NCBI GenBank assembly: GCA_032622095.1
Contig: CP136063.1
Location: 147,981,379 to 148,045,378 of the forward strand
Length of the DNA stretch: 64,000 nt
Origin: Siphonodentalium dalli
Lineage: Eukaryota > Mollusca > Scaphopoda > Gadilida > Siphonodentaliidae
Direction: 5' to 3'
The notes below the pieces were generated by a model that made no database searches, had not been told where the DNA came from, and worked only from the letters and a program-made list of their open reading frames with translations. Below, in pieces: positions 24,206-38,200 of the stretch (its first letter is position 1; every line of letters begins with the position of its first letter). The translations under genes and the position numbers were made by a program.

Positions 24206-26216
24206 ATAAATACTCACGCCAAATTATAATTATTTTCATAAATTTTATATCCAAAGACTCAGTCAAACGTTGTGTTCTCTGATTATCGATTGGTTGAACT
24301 TTTCGATAATCTTAGTGCATTGCTACATTCTTCAAATGGGATAGTGTATGCATACTAACTGATTGGTTTTATTCAATGAAATGTCCACAATAGGTCTTTA
24401 ACTAGAAACTGAACATTACGAGCCCATCATGGAAATGTATCCGGTTAATGTACACATATCTGTGCGTGGAGGTGAACTTTCCATGTGCCTGTGAGTTAGT
24501 GTGGAAAAATCGGGAGTTATCAAAAAAAATGGCATACATGGTTCGAGTCGAGACGGTGTCACAAATGAGACAATAATGTTCCTTAAAGTACACGTATGGG
24601 GGGAAACTGGTCTCAACACAAAACAAAATTATATAAGGAAATCCGATTCCACAATGACTCGATTGCTCTGGATAACCTAATGGATTTGCCAGACTTATCG
24701 CTGTCATTAGGCCATTCTATCACAATATAATTATCCATGTCGCGAGATAAAGAAACCATGTCACTGGTAACGAAATACTGAGTGTGCGTCACGCGACGGA
24801 ACAAAGATTAACCTTGTCGATGGCAATAACAACATAATGCTCGTGAAGCATTCCCATGTATAACCCATTATCAATTCATTCAAATTCGCGGGGAGATGTT
24901 CTGGAATGTAGGTCCAAAAACCCTGTAATTTTAAGACATAAAGATCAACCCTGGTCAATTGCTCCTGTTGTATATTATAATGTCGATCGGTCCTGCTGAT
25001 CTAGCTATATACTATTGATCGGTAATACTGATTTAGCTATAATGTCGATCGGTCCTGCTGATTTAGCTATAATTATCGATCGGTTCCGCTGATTGAGCTA
25101 CAATGTCGATAGGTCCTGCTTATTTAGCTATAATATCGATCGGTCCTGCTGATTGAGCTATGATGTCGATCGACCCTGTTGATTAAGCTATAATGTTGAT
25201 CGGTCCTACTGATTTAGCTATAATGTTGATCGGTTCTACTGGTTTAGCTATAATATCGATAGGTCCTGCTGGTTTAGCTATAATATTGCTCGGTCCTGCT
25301 GATTTAGCTATAATGCCGATTTGTCCTGCTGATTTAGCTATAATGTCGATCGCTCCTGCTGATTTAGCTAATTAATATGTTGAAGTTCGGTCAAAGAGTA
25401 TCTCTTAATTCATTCGAAATTGGGAGAGAAAATTTCATCAATGTCTCAAGGTTATTTTCCCCATGACAAAAACACCAGCTTAATTGTTTTTACTATACAC
25501 TCATATAATAATAATGTCATACATAATGTCTTCAAAATTTGAATTCGCGAACATTATGTGGGACTTTAAATTGGCAGGGTCACCAACTGAGCATTATTTT
25601 GGGACCAGTCGGCCAGACTTATAATTAACATGGTGTCTAGGTCGGAAGTGATACGTATTTGCTCCCATGGCAAAGCAACAGTCTTCGTGATTGGTTCCGT
25701 GTTTCAAAACATCATTGGCACACGAAAAGTTAAAATATAATATTTGTATAATTCTCATAAGAACATTAAGTACAATTGTCATACGGCGTGGAATCGGACA
25801 TGGCTAAATGTCAAGCTCCGAGACGCGTACCAAGAATGTTCTGTATTTCGATTGTTTGCAAAAGACTCGTGAACGAACCTGACCCCTTATTGTCCGAGCG
25901 CCAAACAACAACCCTTCTCTTCTGCCTACATTTTGGATAACTAACATCACATTAATCGAAAACCTGTTGAAAGAAAATGCGGGGTTTCCATCGGGAACAG
26001 ATAAAAGTTGTTTTTGATTAACTTTTTTCCTTCAAAGAAATGTTGGTATAGGTTACCGCTGTTTGCCAGTTAAATTCTTGTGGCATATGCTGTAAATGCT
26101 AACCACATGCAATTCTTTTATTTTTGTGCTGAGCTGCGATCGGTCGCAAGAGGTTCCAGGGTTCCAGGGGTCAGCCTCCGGGTGTAGGGATTGTGACTGT
26201 ACATATTCTTGGAACT
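24206..26216. other. 5' flank of thrombospondin, apart from minisatellite
   Basis: Several overlapping minus-strand open frames exist at 24,400-24,960 and 25,594-25,782, but none shows a domain or consistent splice borders. The thrombospondin transcription start must lie here, yet I see no diagnostic TATA/Inr arrangement to place it. Confidence 0.4.
24973..25372 (+). repeat. 30-bp minisatellite, about 13 copies
   Basis: The unit is tataatgtcgatcggtcctg followed by ctgatttagc, with point changes between copies. Confidence 0.95.
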
Positions 26217-26286
26217 ATGGATATCTTACGAACTCTTCTCTTGTTTTCTATTACATTCCTGAATGGATTCGCTCAACTTTTACCAG
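26217..26286 (+). CDS. THBS: THBS exon 1: signal peptide
   Basis: It encodes [20 protein letters not shown] then LLP and ends in phase 1 at a strong donor (cag|gtatgt). It has a hydrophobic core LLLFSITFL and a likely cleavage after GFA. A signal-peptide exon ending in phase 1 is usual for secreted modular proteins. The next exon is 7.65 kb away and also phase 1. Confidence 0.8.
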
Positions 26287-29200
26287 GTATGTTATGCCCT
26301 TGCCTGGTGCATTCGATTCTCCAAAGATTTTCATTGAAGCAACGTCTCGTAGCGCAAAATATATATATATGTTTCCCGAGATAGAGAATATGTGTCTCAA
26401 TGTTGCGTATAAGGACTTAGATTGCGAAATTCCCTTCTTGGAAAATTTAACCGAAGAAACTCGCCAATATAGTACCAAATGATTGAAGCAATGTCAGGAA
26501 AGGATTATCTAAAAAAAAGAAAGAAGAAGTATTTTAACTTAATTGGACTGCGTGGTCCTTCAAATGTGGCATACAATTAGATGGTCGTAATGTTATTCTG
26601 TCACCAGCGAACGTATAGATACTCTCATGCATGTGTACTCTGGCTACGCCCATACAGATCATATTCCACAAGTTCAAAACTTTTAGAAGTTCTGAATGGT
26701 AACTTTATAACATCGACACAATAATACAGGTAATGTATTTCTTAGTTAATACTTGTTCATTGGTGATGTATTTCAGACTTTTGCGACCTGATTTTACGAT
26801 AAACAGGAATTTTATGATTGGAAGCGGCGCAAAACGAAATCGACTTACAAAATCGCCTAAATCATGTAATTCGGCCTGGTAACTTCATAATTATGTGAAA
26901 TACATTACTGAGGTATAAACTAAGAAACATTTTGCGTTATATTTTCGAAGTTACAAAGTTTTCAGTCAGAACTTCGAAAAGTCCCAGGGTTTGAACAAGT
27001 GGAATATGATCTCTGTGGGAGTACCCAAAGTAGTGATGCATGATATACAGTGAAAGTTGATCTTGATTTTTAATTAAATTTTATGATAATTTGAAAATAG
27101 CATTCTATCTGAATGTTTTGGGTGTGTTTTTGTTTGTGTTGCTGTATTGGTAATCATTCGGATAGTTTAAGTACTTGGCTGACGCAAGTTCCAGGGGATA
27201 TTGAATCTATGCACCCACATCCTCAGAAATGTTTTATGTCTAAAAAAAAAAAACCTTAGTTAACAGAGAGGCAAAATATGCCACGTTATGCGAAAAGTCA
27301 GAATGTTGGAATAAACTTCTCGAATCTTCGCAAATCTTTCCCGATTTGTTTCTTACGGATAAACATTTCAGAGAACGGTCGTGATGAGATCATATTGATT
27401 GTCGAAAACTTCAATCACAAGAACAGGGACGCGGGGAAGGTGTGTTACGGCAGGGGCGCGGGGAAGGTGTGTTACGGCAGGGATGTGGGGAAGGTGTGTT
27501 ACGGCAGGGACGTGGGGAAGGTGTGTTACGGCAGGGACGTGGGGAGGTGTGTTACGACAGGGACGCGGGGAAGGTGTGTTACGACACGGATGTGGGGGTG
27601 TGTGTTACGACAGGGACGCGGTTCTCCGTTGGAGTGTCCCAACTTTGAATTTACACGCTCTCCACACTTCTTGAACCATAAACACATTGCACCCGTCCAT
27701 GGGTTGAAATTTTCCAACCGGCATTTTAAATGGGTACTGTACTCAAATGTGGTCGTTGGTTTCTATATTCCCTGCTTTGTAGAAAAATCTAACTAGATTT
27801 CCATTATTTGACTGCCTGATGAGTACGAAGTGATGTTATAGATGACAGAAAAGCCGGAACAGAACGCTCCTCATCGATATGTATTTTGAACAGTTTTCAG
27901 GCTAAGTAACAATAAATGTTATATTAGTCCCAGATACTCATTGATTTTATCTAATATATATTAGATTATTAAATATGATTTAAAGATAAGCTATTAAACC
28001 GAACGTTTACAGAAGACATCTTCGACTCAAATTAATTACTTTGCAATATATTGTCGATATCAGATCGTTGTTATTACCAGGAATTATTGAACTTGACGTA
28101 CAGTCCCCCTTTAAGTCTTCCAACTGTTGTAATTTTTAACCTGACACCCCAAACGCTTGGAATTTCCAACTAATGGCTAAGTTTCTATAACAAACCAAAA
28201 ATCAGAAGGCGAGAAAATGTTCACAAAAAATGGAAAATCAAACGATAAGAACAATCTCAACATATTTTTGTCTAAAATTCCCACCAACTCATGTTGTTTC
28301 AGGCATGAACTTTCTGTCCAACTGATGAAGTTATTTTTACCAAGGTTTCGCCAAACCCTCTGATGGTGACGAAGGCCTTGGGAGTCACTCTAACTATATA
28401 TGTACTTTTTTATTTTCTGCAATCGGACAGGTACAGCACAAAACTTATGGAACGCTTTTTTTTTGGTCAAATTTTCTTTGGTGGTTGTCATACTGGGGTC
28501 TATACTAAATAAAATGAGAAACGGGACCACCTGGTAAATCACCTGAAATCCAAGATGGCCGCAAAAGTCCAAAATGGCCGCCTATGCATCAGAATCAATA
28601 TGATGTTGGCCTACTGAGGGGTACGTATACAGCTCAACTACTTCATAATATTATTTTCTTTGGTGGTAATCATACTTGAGTCCATACTGAACAAAATGGG
28701 CATTGGGACCACCTTGGTGACCAATAATATTTCAATGTGGCTGCCAAAATTCAAGATGGTCGCCAAACATGTCTCAGAATCAATGGAGTGTAGACCTACC
28801 AAATGGCATTTATACATCCAAAAGACGTGAAACTGTTGTGTTCTTTGCTGACTATTGTACTAGAAGCCATACTGAACAAAATTAGCCGCAGTACCACCTG
28901 GGTAACATCCAAAATGGCAGCTAAACTCCAAAATGGACGTCAAATTCCTCAGAATCTGTCTCATAGCTCAGGTTCTATTGGGAAATGTCTCATAATCAAT
29001 CGAGTGTAGGCTTAGGGAACATTATTTATACCACGATCGCCTATCTTACTATATAAGTAAAGCCATTTGTTTAAATTTTACATTTAATCAACACCTGTTG
29101 ATTAAACGTGCCTACTGTTGATTAAACTTCGCAGAGTGGATTAAACTTTCTCCATACAATTTGAACGGAAAAGTGCTTATCCAGCGCATTGTAAAGATCG

Positions 29201-32200
29201 TGGAATAAACTTCGCAGAGTGGATTAAACTTTCTCCATACAATTTGAACGGAAAAGTGCTTATCCATCGCATTGTAAAGATAGTGGATTAAACTTTCTCC
29301 ATACAATTTGAACGGAAAAGTGTTTATCCATCGCATTGTAAAGATCGTGGCATAAACTTCGCAGAGTGGATTAAACTTTCTCCATACAATTTGAACGGAA
29401 AAGTGTTTATCTATCGCATTGTAAAGATCGTGGCATAAAGAAAATATACGCATAGTGTTTCTGTATAACAAATTTAAACCACGAGTGGGATTGGCGATTT
29501 ACACCACGAGCTTCAGCGAGTGGTGTAAATCGCCAATCCCACGACGTCAAACTAGTGTTTTCTTTGCTGATTATTATACTAGGGTATTTACTAAAAAAAA
29601 TTCGCCACAGTACCACCTAGGTAACATTCAAGATGGCCGCAAAGGATTGTTGCCAAAATATCCCTGAATCAGTCGATTTTAGGCTTAGTATACATCCAAA
29701 GACGTCTAACTATTGTTTTCTTTGCTGATTATTATACTAGTGTCCGTACTGAACAAAATGAGCTACAGTACCACCTGTGTAACCATCCAAGATGGCTGCT
29801 AACATCCAAGATTGCTGCCAATTTTGTTTGTTTTCATACGGTATCCGTACACACACTTGCACTTGATATAGTTTTCTTCTGTTAATACATCCAAACATTT
29901 GTTGGAAAAAAATCTTCTCCAGTACGCCCACTGTACAGGACGGTCTTCATGAAGACAATGGTCCAGGACATGTTGTGGTGAGCGGCGGAGATATATCCGT
30001 TCTCGTTAGGTTGTGTCGTGCGTATGTTCAGACACAGTCTGCATATGGATCATGAAGATTTACTATACATTTGGCGATCTGCAGTCACTTGGGTGGTGAC
30101 GTATGTGATGTTCTGCCAGCGTATCAGAGTCACGGGTCCCCTGGTGCGACAACCCCACCACGAGTATCCACCTTAATACCGTATTAAGGAATTGGGGTGG
30201 ATACTCGTGGTGGGGCTGTGGCACCAGGGGACTTGTGATCACAGTACCACCGGATGTGATACAACATCCGTCCTATATGGGCGTCAGACCGATTTTCCGA
30301 AGACCTATTACTACGAAGGCCCACAACTCCGAAGGGCCGATTCTCCGACGGCCCATAACTCCGAAGATCCGATTCTCCGACGGCCCATAACTCCGAAGAT
30401 CCGATTCTCCGAAAGCCCATAACTCCGAAGGGCCGATTCTCCGAAAGCCCATAACTCCGAAGGGCCGATTTTCCGAAGACCTATAACTCCGAAGGTCTAT
30501 AACTCCGAAGGTCCGATTCTCCGAAGGTCTATAACTCCGAAGGTCCGATTCTCCGAAGGTCTATAACTCCGAAGGTCCGATTCTCCGAAGGTCTATAACT
30601 CCGAAGGTCCGATTCCCCGAAGGTCTATAACTCCGAAGGTCCGATTCTCCGAAGGTCTATAACTCCGAAGGTCAGATTCTCCGAAGGTCCGATTCTCCGA
30701 AGGTCCGATTCTCCGAAGGTCCGATTCTCCGAAGATTTTGTTTTATCGGGGTATTATCGTTTACTAAATAGTGTACAGTCCAGTGGCGAAGCCAAGGGGT
30801 CCCAAAATTCCTACTGCCCCTATTAAACCTCTACTTGCTATTTCAGACAATATGGGCCCCTACCAAAACATGTCCAATGTCATGTAAACGCCCGGAAATC
30901 GTTCATGGGGCATCAAAATATTCAAAATTTTCCTACCCCCCCCCACCTAAATGGGAATCCTGGCCCGCCACTGACTATACACCATATACTATAACATTAC
31001 GTTGGCCCATGAGATGCCAGAATAAAATGTACAGGGGTGAACGGGGAAGAACTTGTCCTTAATTTTTCATATATAAAATGAACCTGATTGCATCAAATCA
31101 CCCCAATGCAGTCAGATGTGCACAGTTTAATCATGTTAATTGTATTAAGACGTACATTGTGGCAAAATAATTGCATTTCTTTCATAAATTTAAGCATTCT
31201 GTGGAAAATTAAGGCTTGTCGCACACTACTGATGGTGTAGATATCACCTTATTATAATACATAGTTAACGTTTCCAATATATGAGGGCCCTTTCCCCCCT
31301 TTTCGTACGCCGGATTCCACCCATTTTGTACCCGTACGCCGGATTCCAGACGTCAATTTGAAGCTGGACGCCGGATTCCATGGTAAATTTGAAGCTGGAT
31401 TCCGGATTCCAGGGGGGGGGGGATATATTATCTACATGTACATGTTCTTTACAAAATATAACCATTGAAGCATTTTCAGTCGCCAGAAAAAGGGCGAGTT
31501 CTGCCCCTTTGGCCCCCGTTCGCCCCTGTGCATGTTAGGCTACTCTGACATTCTTGCAGCGTTTCGTTATGATATACCCGGTGAACACCAGTGGCGGAGC
31601 CAGATTGCCATTTAGGGGTGCACATTAATTAGCATATGTGGGGGATATATCATGCATATGATATGCCGAAAGCATATCACGAAGGCCTGATTTGGGGAGC
31701 GCATGCATGGGAGGGGTCGCCCCCAATCGTTGGTCCGGGGGCTCCCCTGTGCAGGAACACTGAATATTTGAATGCCTAGGAGGGATTTCCGGACGTTTAC
31801 ATGACACTTGACATGTTTTGGGGGGGGGGGGCGGTCTTCCCTAGGGCCCCATTGACCCCGCCACTGGACTGTGCACTATTTAATAAGCGATAAAACATGA
31901 TCTTCGGAGAATCGGACCTTCGGAGAATCGGACCTTCGGAGTTATAGACCTTCGGAGAATCGGACCTTCGGAGTTATAGACCTTCGGAGAATCGGACCTT
32001 CGGAGTTATAGACCTTCGGAGTTATGGCCCTTCGGAGTTATAGACCTTCGGAGTTATGGGCGTTCGGAGATATAGACCTTCGGAGTTATGGGCGTTCGGA
32101 GTTATAGGCCTTCGGAGAATCGGACCTTCGGAGAATCGGACCTTCGGAGTTATAGACCTTCGGAGAATCGGACCTTCGGAGTTATAGACCTTCGGAAAAT

Positions 32201-35200
32201 CGGGCCTTCGGAGTTATGGATCTTCGGAGAATCGGACCTTCGGAGTTATGGGTCTTCGGAAAAACACTACGTAACCCCTATATGCCACTCAGGCTAACAC
32301 TCAACGAAGATAAAACAAGCTGAAACAACATAAAACACCATTGTCTTCATGAAAACCGTCATGTACAGTGGGTGTACTGGAAAAGATTTTGTTCACAACA
32401 AATGTTAGGATGTATTAACAGAAGAAAACTACATCAAGTGCAAGCGTGTGTACGGATAAGTGCAGTGCAGTCGATCACATACAGCGTAGCGATCGATCTG
32501 TCGTGCTCCATATGGCGGCAGTATTTCATTTTGTATGAAAAATATTACAACCCACATTGAAACTTTGCAATAATAATCATATGGTGATGGTGACTGAGAA
32601 TAATGATACCTGAGTATGAATGACTAGAAACATTATGTTGAAGTCTCTGAGCTGTATACCGTATACATACATTTACATATGGTGACATCACAGTTTTCAC
32701 AGGCATGGGCCCAGAAACAAGGGGGGCGTAGATTCATTGAAAGTTATCCGAAATATGAACCCAAACCATATAGACAATATATATATGCCACAAATAATTA
32801 CAGAATAGGCTTTCAGAATTTGATACATAATGTCCATAACATTTGGGGTACCAAGAGTTATGGGCCTGGATTATGTGACCGATTTTGTGATTTTTATTTT
32901 AAAAATTACCAAAATATTGCATTTTCAGACCAAAGGGGCACATAAACCAGAATCTTCGAGCATGATATGTTGGTTCAAAGGCCTCTGGCTTCCAACGTTA
33001 AAATAGAAACCAAAATCAAACATTCATCGTTTGCAATTCCAGAAAATAAATTTTTAATGCAGATGACAAATTTTGGGTGCTAAAAAATCGACCCAATATC
33101 TAGAGACACTGTTTCGCAGAAAACGCTACTGCTGTCTATAGGTGGGGTTAAGGTCACTTGCACTTAAGTTTTTGATCAGACTCGAACACCTAAAATTAAA
33201 CACATTCATAACCAACCTTTCTCAATAACCTACCACATGAATGGTGTCAAACCACTGGCACTTTATATTTATAAAATTAGCCCTACTGATCATTCTAAAC
33301 TGTGGAGTGTTACCTATAGATTATGTGGAATTTGCTAGCAATCTTGCATTCTAACGGTCATCTTGCGTGTTGTTCAGTATGGACCTTAGTATAATCAGCA
33401 AAGAACACATTAGTTAGACGTCTTTGGGGTTTATACACACCGTTCACTAAGCCTACAATCTACATATATATATTGATTCTGAGACATGTTGGCATCCATG
33501 TTGGATTTTGCCGCATCTTGGATGGTTACCCAGATGGTACTCTGGTTCATTTTGTTCAGTATTGACCCCAGCAATATAATCATCAAAGTAAAGACTAGTT
33601 TGACGTCTTTGAGATGTATACATACCGTTCGGTGGGTCTACAGTTTATTGATTTTGAAACATTTTGGAGACCATCTTGGATTGTGGCTGCCATATTTAAT
33701 GTTTGCGGCCATCTTGGATGGTTACCCAGCTGGTATTGTGGCTCATGTACCCTAGTACAATAATCAGCGAAAACAAATCATAAACTGATTTCAGGTTATT
33801 TACCACGTGGTCCCATGTCTCATTTAATTAGTATAGACCCCAGTATGATAATCATCAAAGAAAAGTTTGATAAAAAAAAGAAGAAAAGTTCCACAATTTT
33901 TTAGCTGTACCTCATTGTGTCTTTCTATTATTTTCCAGTTCCGAAAGCAGAAATCCCCCATGTGTTCAGAACTGTGGATGAAGTGTTTCTATCTGGTGAA
34001 ATATCGTCTCAAGGACCAAACCAACGAGACATAATAATATTGAGATCGCAGAATTTAGAATTTAGAACAATTTTTGCAATATTTATAGATCTTAGGCAGC
34101 CACAAGGTAAGAGTCATATAATTATACTTTTTTATCATACAGTAATGATCTGCATCAGTTTTATTTATTTTCCCAAATAGTGTTGTCTTGTATAGTAAAG
34201 AGTTGTTCAGCTTGAAGTAGTAAGAAGAACATGACCAATAGTCCAATATGCCAATTATGAGTACGAATGGCTATGATGATCGCTTCAGGAGAAATCCTAT
34301 TTGTTGAATGCCGAAATAGGCCAACCGTCACTTGGTTATAAAATAAAATAAAAGTGTACCCATATTATTGTTGAGCTAGAACAGCACAGATCAGAACTCA
34401 TGCCGCTGACCACGAAGGCGTATTTTATGACAAACTACTCGTTAGACAGAAACATATGTGCGAACTAGTGTGCGAGCTAATATTTTTAGGGGGAATAACA
34501 CTTTTTGTAAATAAAATTGAAAACTGGAAACCAGCTCTCGGAATAACATTTCGCCATATTTGTTGTTGAAGACTGCCTTAAACAACAAGATTATGGCCAT
34601 TTTAACCTCTTTTTTTGTGAGTTCATTTTAGATGGACAGGATAAGGTCCATACTTCATTGGTAGGAAAATAATTGTACTTCCGACACAGAAACGCTATTG
34701 TAGTGGAATTTTATGATTCAATTCAATTCTTTGTTCTCTTTATCAGACATAAGTCGCGAGCGTAAAAAATCGTAGTAACATGCAGTCATTCCCATACGAC
34801 TCGTTGTTTTTGCGTTCATCCAAATCATGTGTGGACACAGCCAAGGGGGTGAAAACAGGTGGTATATCTTATACTGAGATCCGCACATTGATCAGCTCGC
34901 TTATTTTCAGAACCAAATGGCAAAACATCAAGTTGTGGGTAAAGTAATACGGTACACATGTCCGGGTAGGACGCTCGTGGCTTTGAACCTTTCTTTGTTT
35001 TCGTTTGTTATCATGATGTTCTGGCCCCTGGCTGTTCCGCTGTACGAGAGAAACAATTGCGTATAGTTATCACATGTGCGTCTCTCTGTCAGTTAATATT
35101 GCGTAAACTTATGTTATTCTTCGATGTTTTTTGAGCATGAGAATAACCCGTGTATTTATGAGTCGAAAGTCGTATATATATGACATGGGGTAATACTGAC

Positions 35201-38200
35201 GTCAAAGGTCGAGGAATGCGCACTAGTGGAGTCTCTTAGGGGTTGAAACTAAAGCATGAACTTTTAAAGATATGTTGCTTATTCATAAGGAACATGTTTA
35301 GAGGGGGAGGGGTGGGGATCATGTGTCGGGATAAAATTATGTTTCCATGGCAACGGCATAAAATATTTGGAGAAAAGTTGAAAAATCCCATTGTTTGATG
35401 CCGTTGCCATGGAAACTATATTATATCCAGACACATGAACCACCATCCGGGCATCCCTATCCAAAAGTGTCCACTGTAACTAAGCTATATATATGTGAAT
35501 TATCTTGATGGTGATGTATCTTGACTTATGTATTGCCACAATTGCTATAAAAATTGGTACTTAAAAGGCGATTATGTATAAATTAAATGTTGTGACATTT
35601 TGACAGTGATCGTCTTATATCAATTGCGTCATCAATCAAATTGAACGTGTGACGGCGCCCTAATTTGTGTGCATTATGATGGGGATTTTTATAATATGAA
35701 TAAGGCACTAGGTGTAGCGAAATATGAGACAATTAATATAAAAATGGACCAAAATATGACAATTGCCAATGACCTATTCCTTAGCAATTGACCGTGACCA
35801 TACTTGTCCTATTGACCTAGTCCGTTTGATGCACTATTAATGGCACAACGGGTGATTCCTTTGAACACAAGGCTCATTGATTCACAACAGAAGGCTTTTT
35901 CAACTTTTCTTCAAATATTTGATGCCATTGCCATGGAAACCTGACATGCACAGGTCCTCCTACCCGGGCACATCACTCCAAAAAGTTTTCCATATAACTA
36001 AGCAACATATATTTGAAGTGTCATGCTTTAGTCACTATATCACAATATCGCGATGTTTGGGCCTAAGGGACCCCACTGTGTACACCGCAGTGTATCCCAA
36101 CTGCTTTCGACACTTACTGATCTGTACTAAATCTTAATTTGAATCCATCTTGGAACGTATTGTTAAGGGTATCAATTTCATAAGCATGCATATGTCGAAA
36201 TTCTAGTACTGAATTCAGCCCTATAAATGTATATGTTATGTCATGTATTCTACTCTGTGAACGAACGTATGTCGAAAAGTTTTCTGTTTGCTTTCAGTTA
36301 TTATTACCCTATTCCCTAAAAATAAAAGGCGATACGATTTAACGTTCCCGATACAGTCATTACATCAAAGCAAGGGGCAGAAATTTCTTATGCATTTCAC
36401 GGAGTTGACAAAAAGTGCAACCAGCGTCGAGTTGTTTATGAACTGTGAACTTGTGGGAAAAGATACGTCGGAAATTCCAATAAGAGACGTGCTACCAGGA
36501 AACCAAACAGTGGTAAGTATATAGGTCATAGAACTTCCTCTTCGGGAATGTAAAATATTAACACGATTTTTACCCCTCGGTGGAGATGTAAACTATACTT
36601 CTCCGAGGTTCACTATTCAACCAGCTCTCGAAAGTGTTAAACATCACACCGGGAGGTGATTTCTTTCACCACGTTGCCCCTTCTGGTGATAAATTATTCC
36701 CCTAACCATCTCAAATGAGAGGCAATTTAGTACTGGTGAAATAGTTCAACTCTTGGTGTGCAAATACGTGAATTACTCCCAGGTCTCTCGAATTTTCAGA
36801 AATGAGATATTTCATTGTGTTGTTAAAATGTGCATGTCATTTGAACTTTACAAATAAGAACAAAATAGTAAGATAACAATTAAATATTGAGATATATTAA
36901 AACTAAAATGTATAGGAATAAAATAGCAAGATTAAAATTAAAATATTGAATTGAAATTGAAAAATTAAATTAAGAATTGGAATATTAAGTTATAATTATG
37001 CCCCTGTTTACCCTCCATACTTAATAGTATGTGTTAAAGGTACCCAATTGATTCATGGTCCCCATATCATCAGATTCCAATAACAACAACAACAACAATT
37101 TTTGAAATGCCCCTTCAGTTATCAGAATTGCCCAAATTGCTCAAAAATAATTCTAACCACAGTCAACTATAATAGTAAAAAATTGTCTAAAACGTGTTAT
37201 TTATCAACATTTTGTTCAACGAAATATGGCCGGATTGTCAACTTGAATATATCTAACGCCAGAGCCACTTGATTTTAGAGTTATCCATCTTCATCCGCAA
37301 TTTGGTCCGAGGCCGTCGGTTTGACGACTTTTTTAACCAAGCCAGCAATAACTACACATCTCGAGAAATAAAATCGAAATCTGATCACTCTGAGCTTTGA
37401 TGGGTGATTTCCTCGACTCAAATCAAATATTTTACACCCCCCCCCCCCCACCGAAGCTAAAGAAATAATAATTTGGGAGCGTTAATCCGAAGTATGCATC
37501 TTTAAGTTATGAGCATAACTTCCGCAAATTTGTGACACTATTTTACCAAATTAAGCAAAATTTCACAATTCAGTTATCGATAGGATAACCAGACAAATAT
37601 AAACAGAAAATTCACGATAATACCAGAAAGCCTGAATATAAAATCGACATAATAAAAATATCCATATAAAGCAGCAAGAAAGTTCTTTAATGTGTGCCGA
37701 CATCGGCGAACGAAATCATTCAAGCTCTTTATGGCAGACGTTCATTCGACTTTTAATGACAATTTTATGAAAGTCCTAACCATGCAATGGCCCAGTAGAA
37801 CCTCAAATATAGTATACGTAATTTGTCAGTAAAGGGAAAATGGACAAATTTCGCACAATAAACTACAGCTGATAAGAATTACGAATAGGGTAGTACGTCA
37901 ATAGCATGTGTGTTCTTTCTACCGCGGTTGCCGTTTTGCCATATTACGATTATGGTTTCGAGACTCCAATCATGCTGAGCATGCATGCATGCTAGCTTTG
38001 CACGCAGTCGTCGACCATACCACTAAATATGACCTGGTAACAACATAATTAATTAAAAATAATAAAGGAAAACAGAACCATATCACTTTACTGTGAGTGT
38101 CAAGAAGATTGAAGGGAACTATTTTCTCACAAACGGACTCGTAGTCATCAATTCTGCGGAAAGGTTTTTGGACCGTCCGAAAAATTTACGACTATACTAT

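Larger units (their letters stand above)
28429..33912. repeat. 5.5-kb imperfect inverted repeat in THBS intron 1
   Basis: The left arm starts at aggtacagcac (28,429) and the right arm ends at gctgtacct (33,912). Matching pairs seen: 28,480-28,560 with 33,790-33,870; 28,660-29,000 with 33,345-33,700; 29,830-29,975 with 32,337-32,460; the 16-bp repeat arrays 30,290-30,740 with 31,895-32,270; 30,755-30,800 with 31,855-31,900; 30,850-30,930 with 31,755-31,850; 30,940-31,050 with 31,500-31,640. The centre lies near 31,200-31,300. Arms are diverged and carry unshared insertions (29,030-29,545 left; about 32,460-33,340 right). Confidence 0.85.

Noticed and set aside
24470-24565. Possible tRNA or SINE internal promoter: ggttcgagtcg preceded by an A-box-like tgtgagttagtgtgg.
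   Set aside because: No acceptor-stem or anticodon-stem pairing can be drawn; B-box-like match only.
24402-24958. Overlapping minus-strand open frames (for example with MVSLSRDMDNYIVIEWPND and RTMYAIFFDNSRFF).
   Set aside because: No domain I recognise, several frames open over the same bases, and no splice borders linking them into a model. A weak resemblance to 25,594-25,782 was not convincing.
26193-26216. GTG at 26,193 as an in-frame upstream start for thrombospondin.
   Set aside because: Eukaryotic initiation uses ATG; the ATG at 26,217 gives a proper signal peptide.
27278-27796. 172-codon plus-strand frame.
   Set aside because: Its middle is the 27-bp minisatellite; periodic CVTAG/VCYGR residues are a by-product of the repeat.
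30184-32297. Open frames rich in repeated SENR/SYGPSE units on both strands.
   Set aside because: They are translations of the 16-bp satellite arrays, not proteins.
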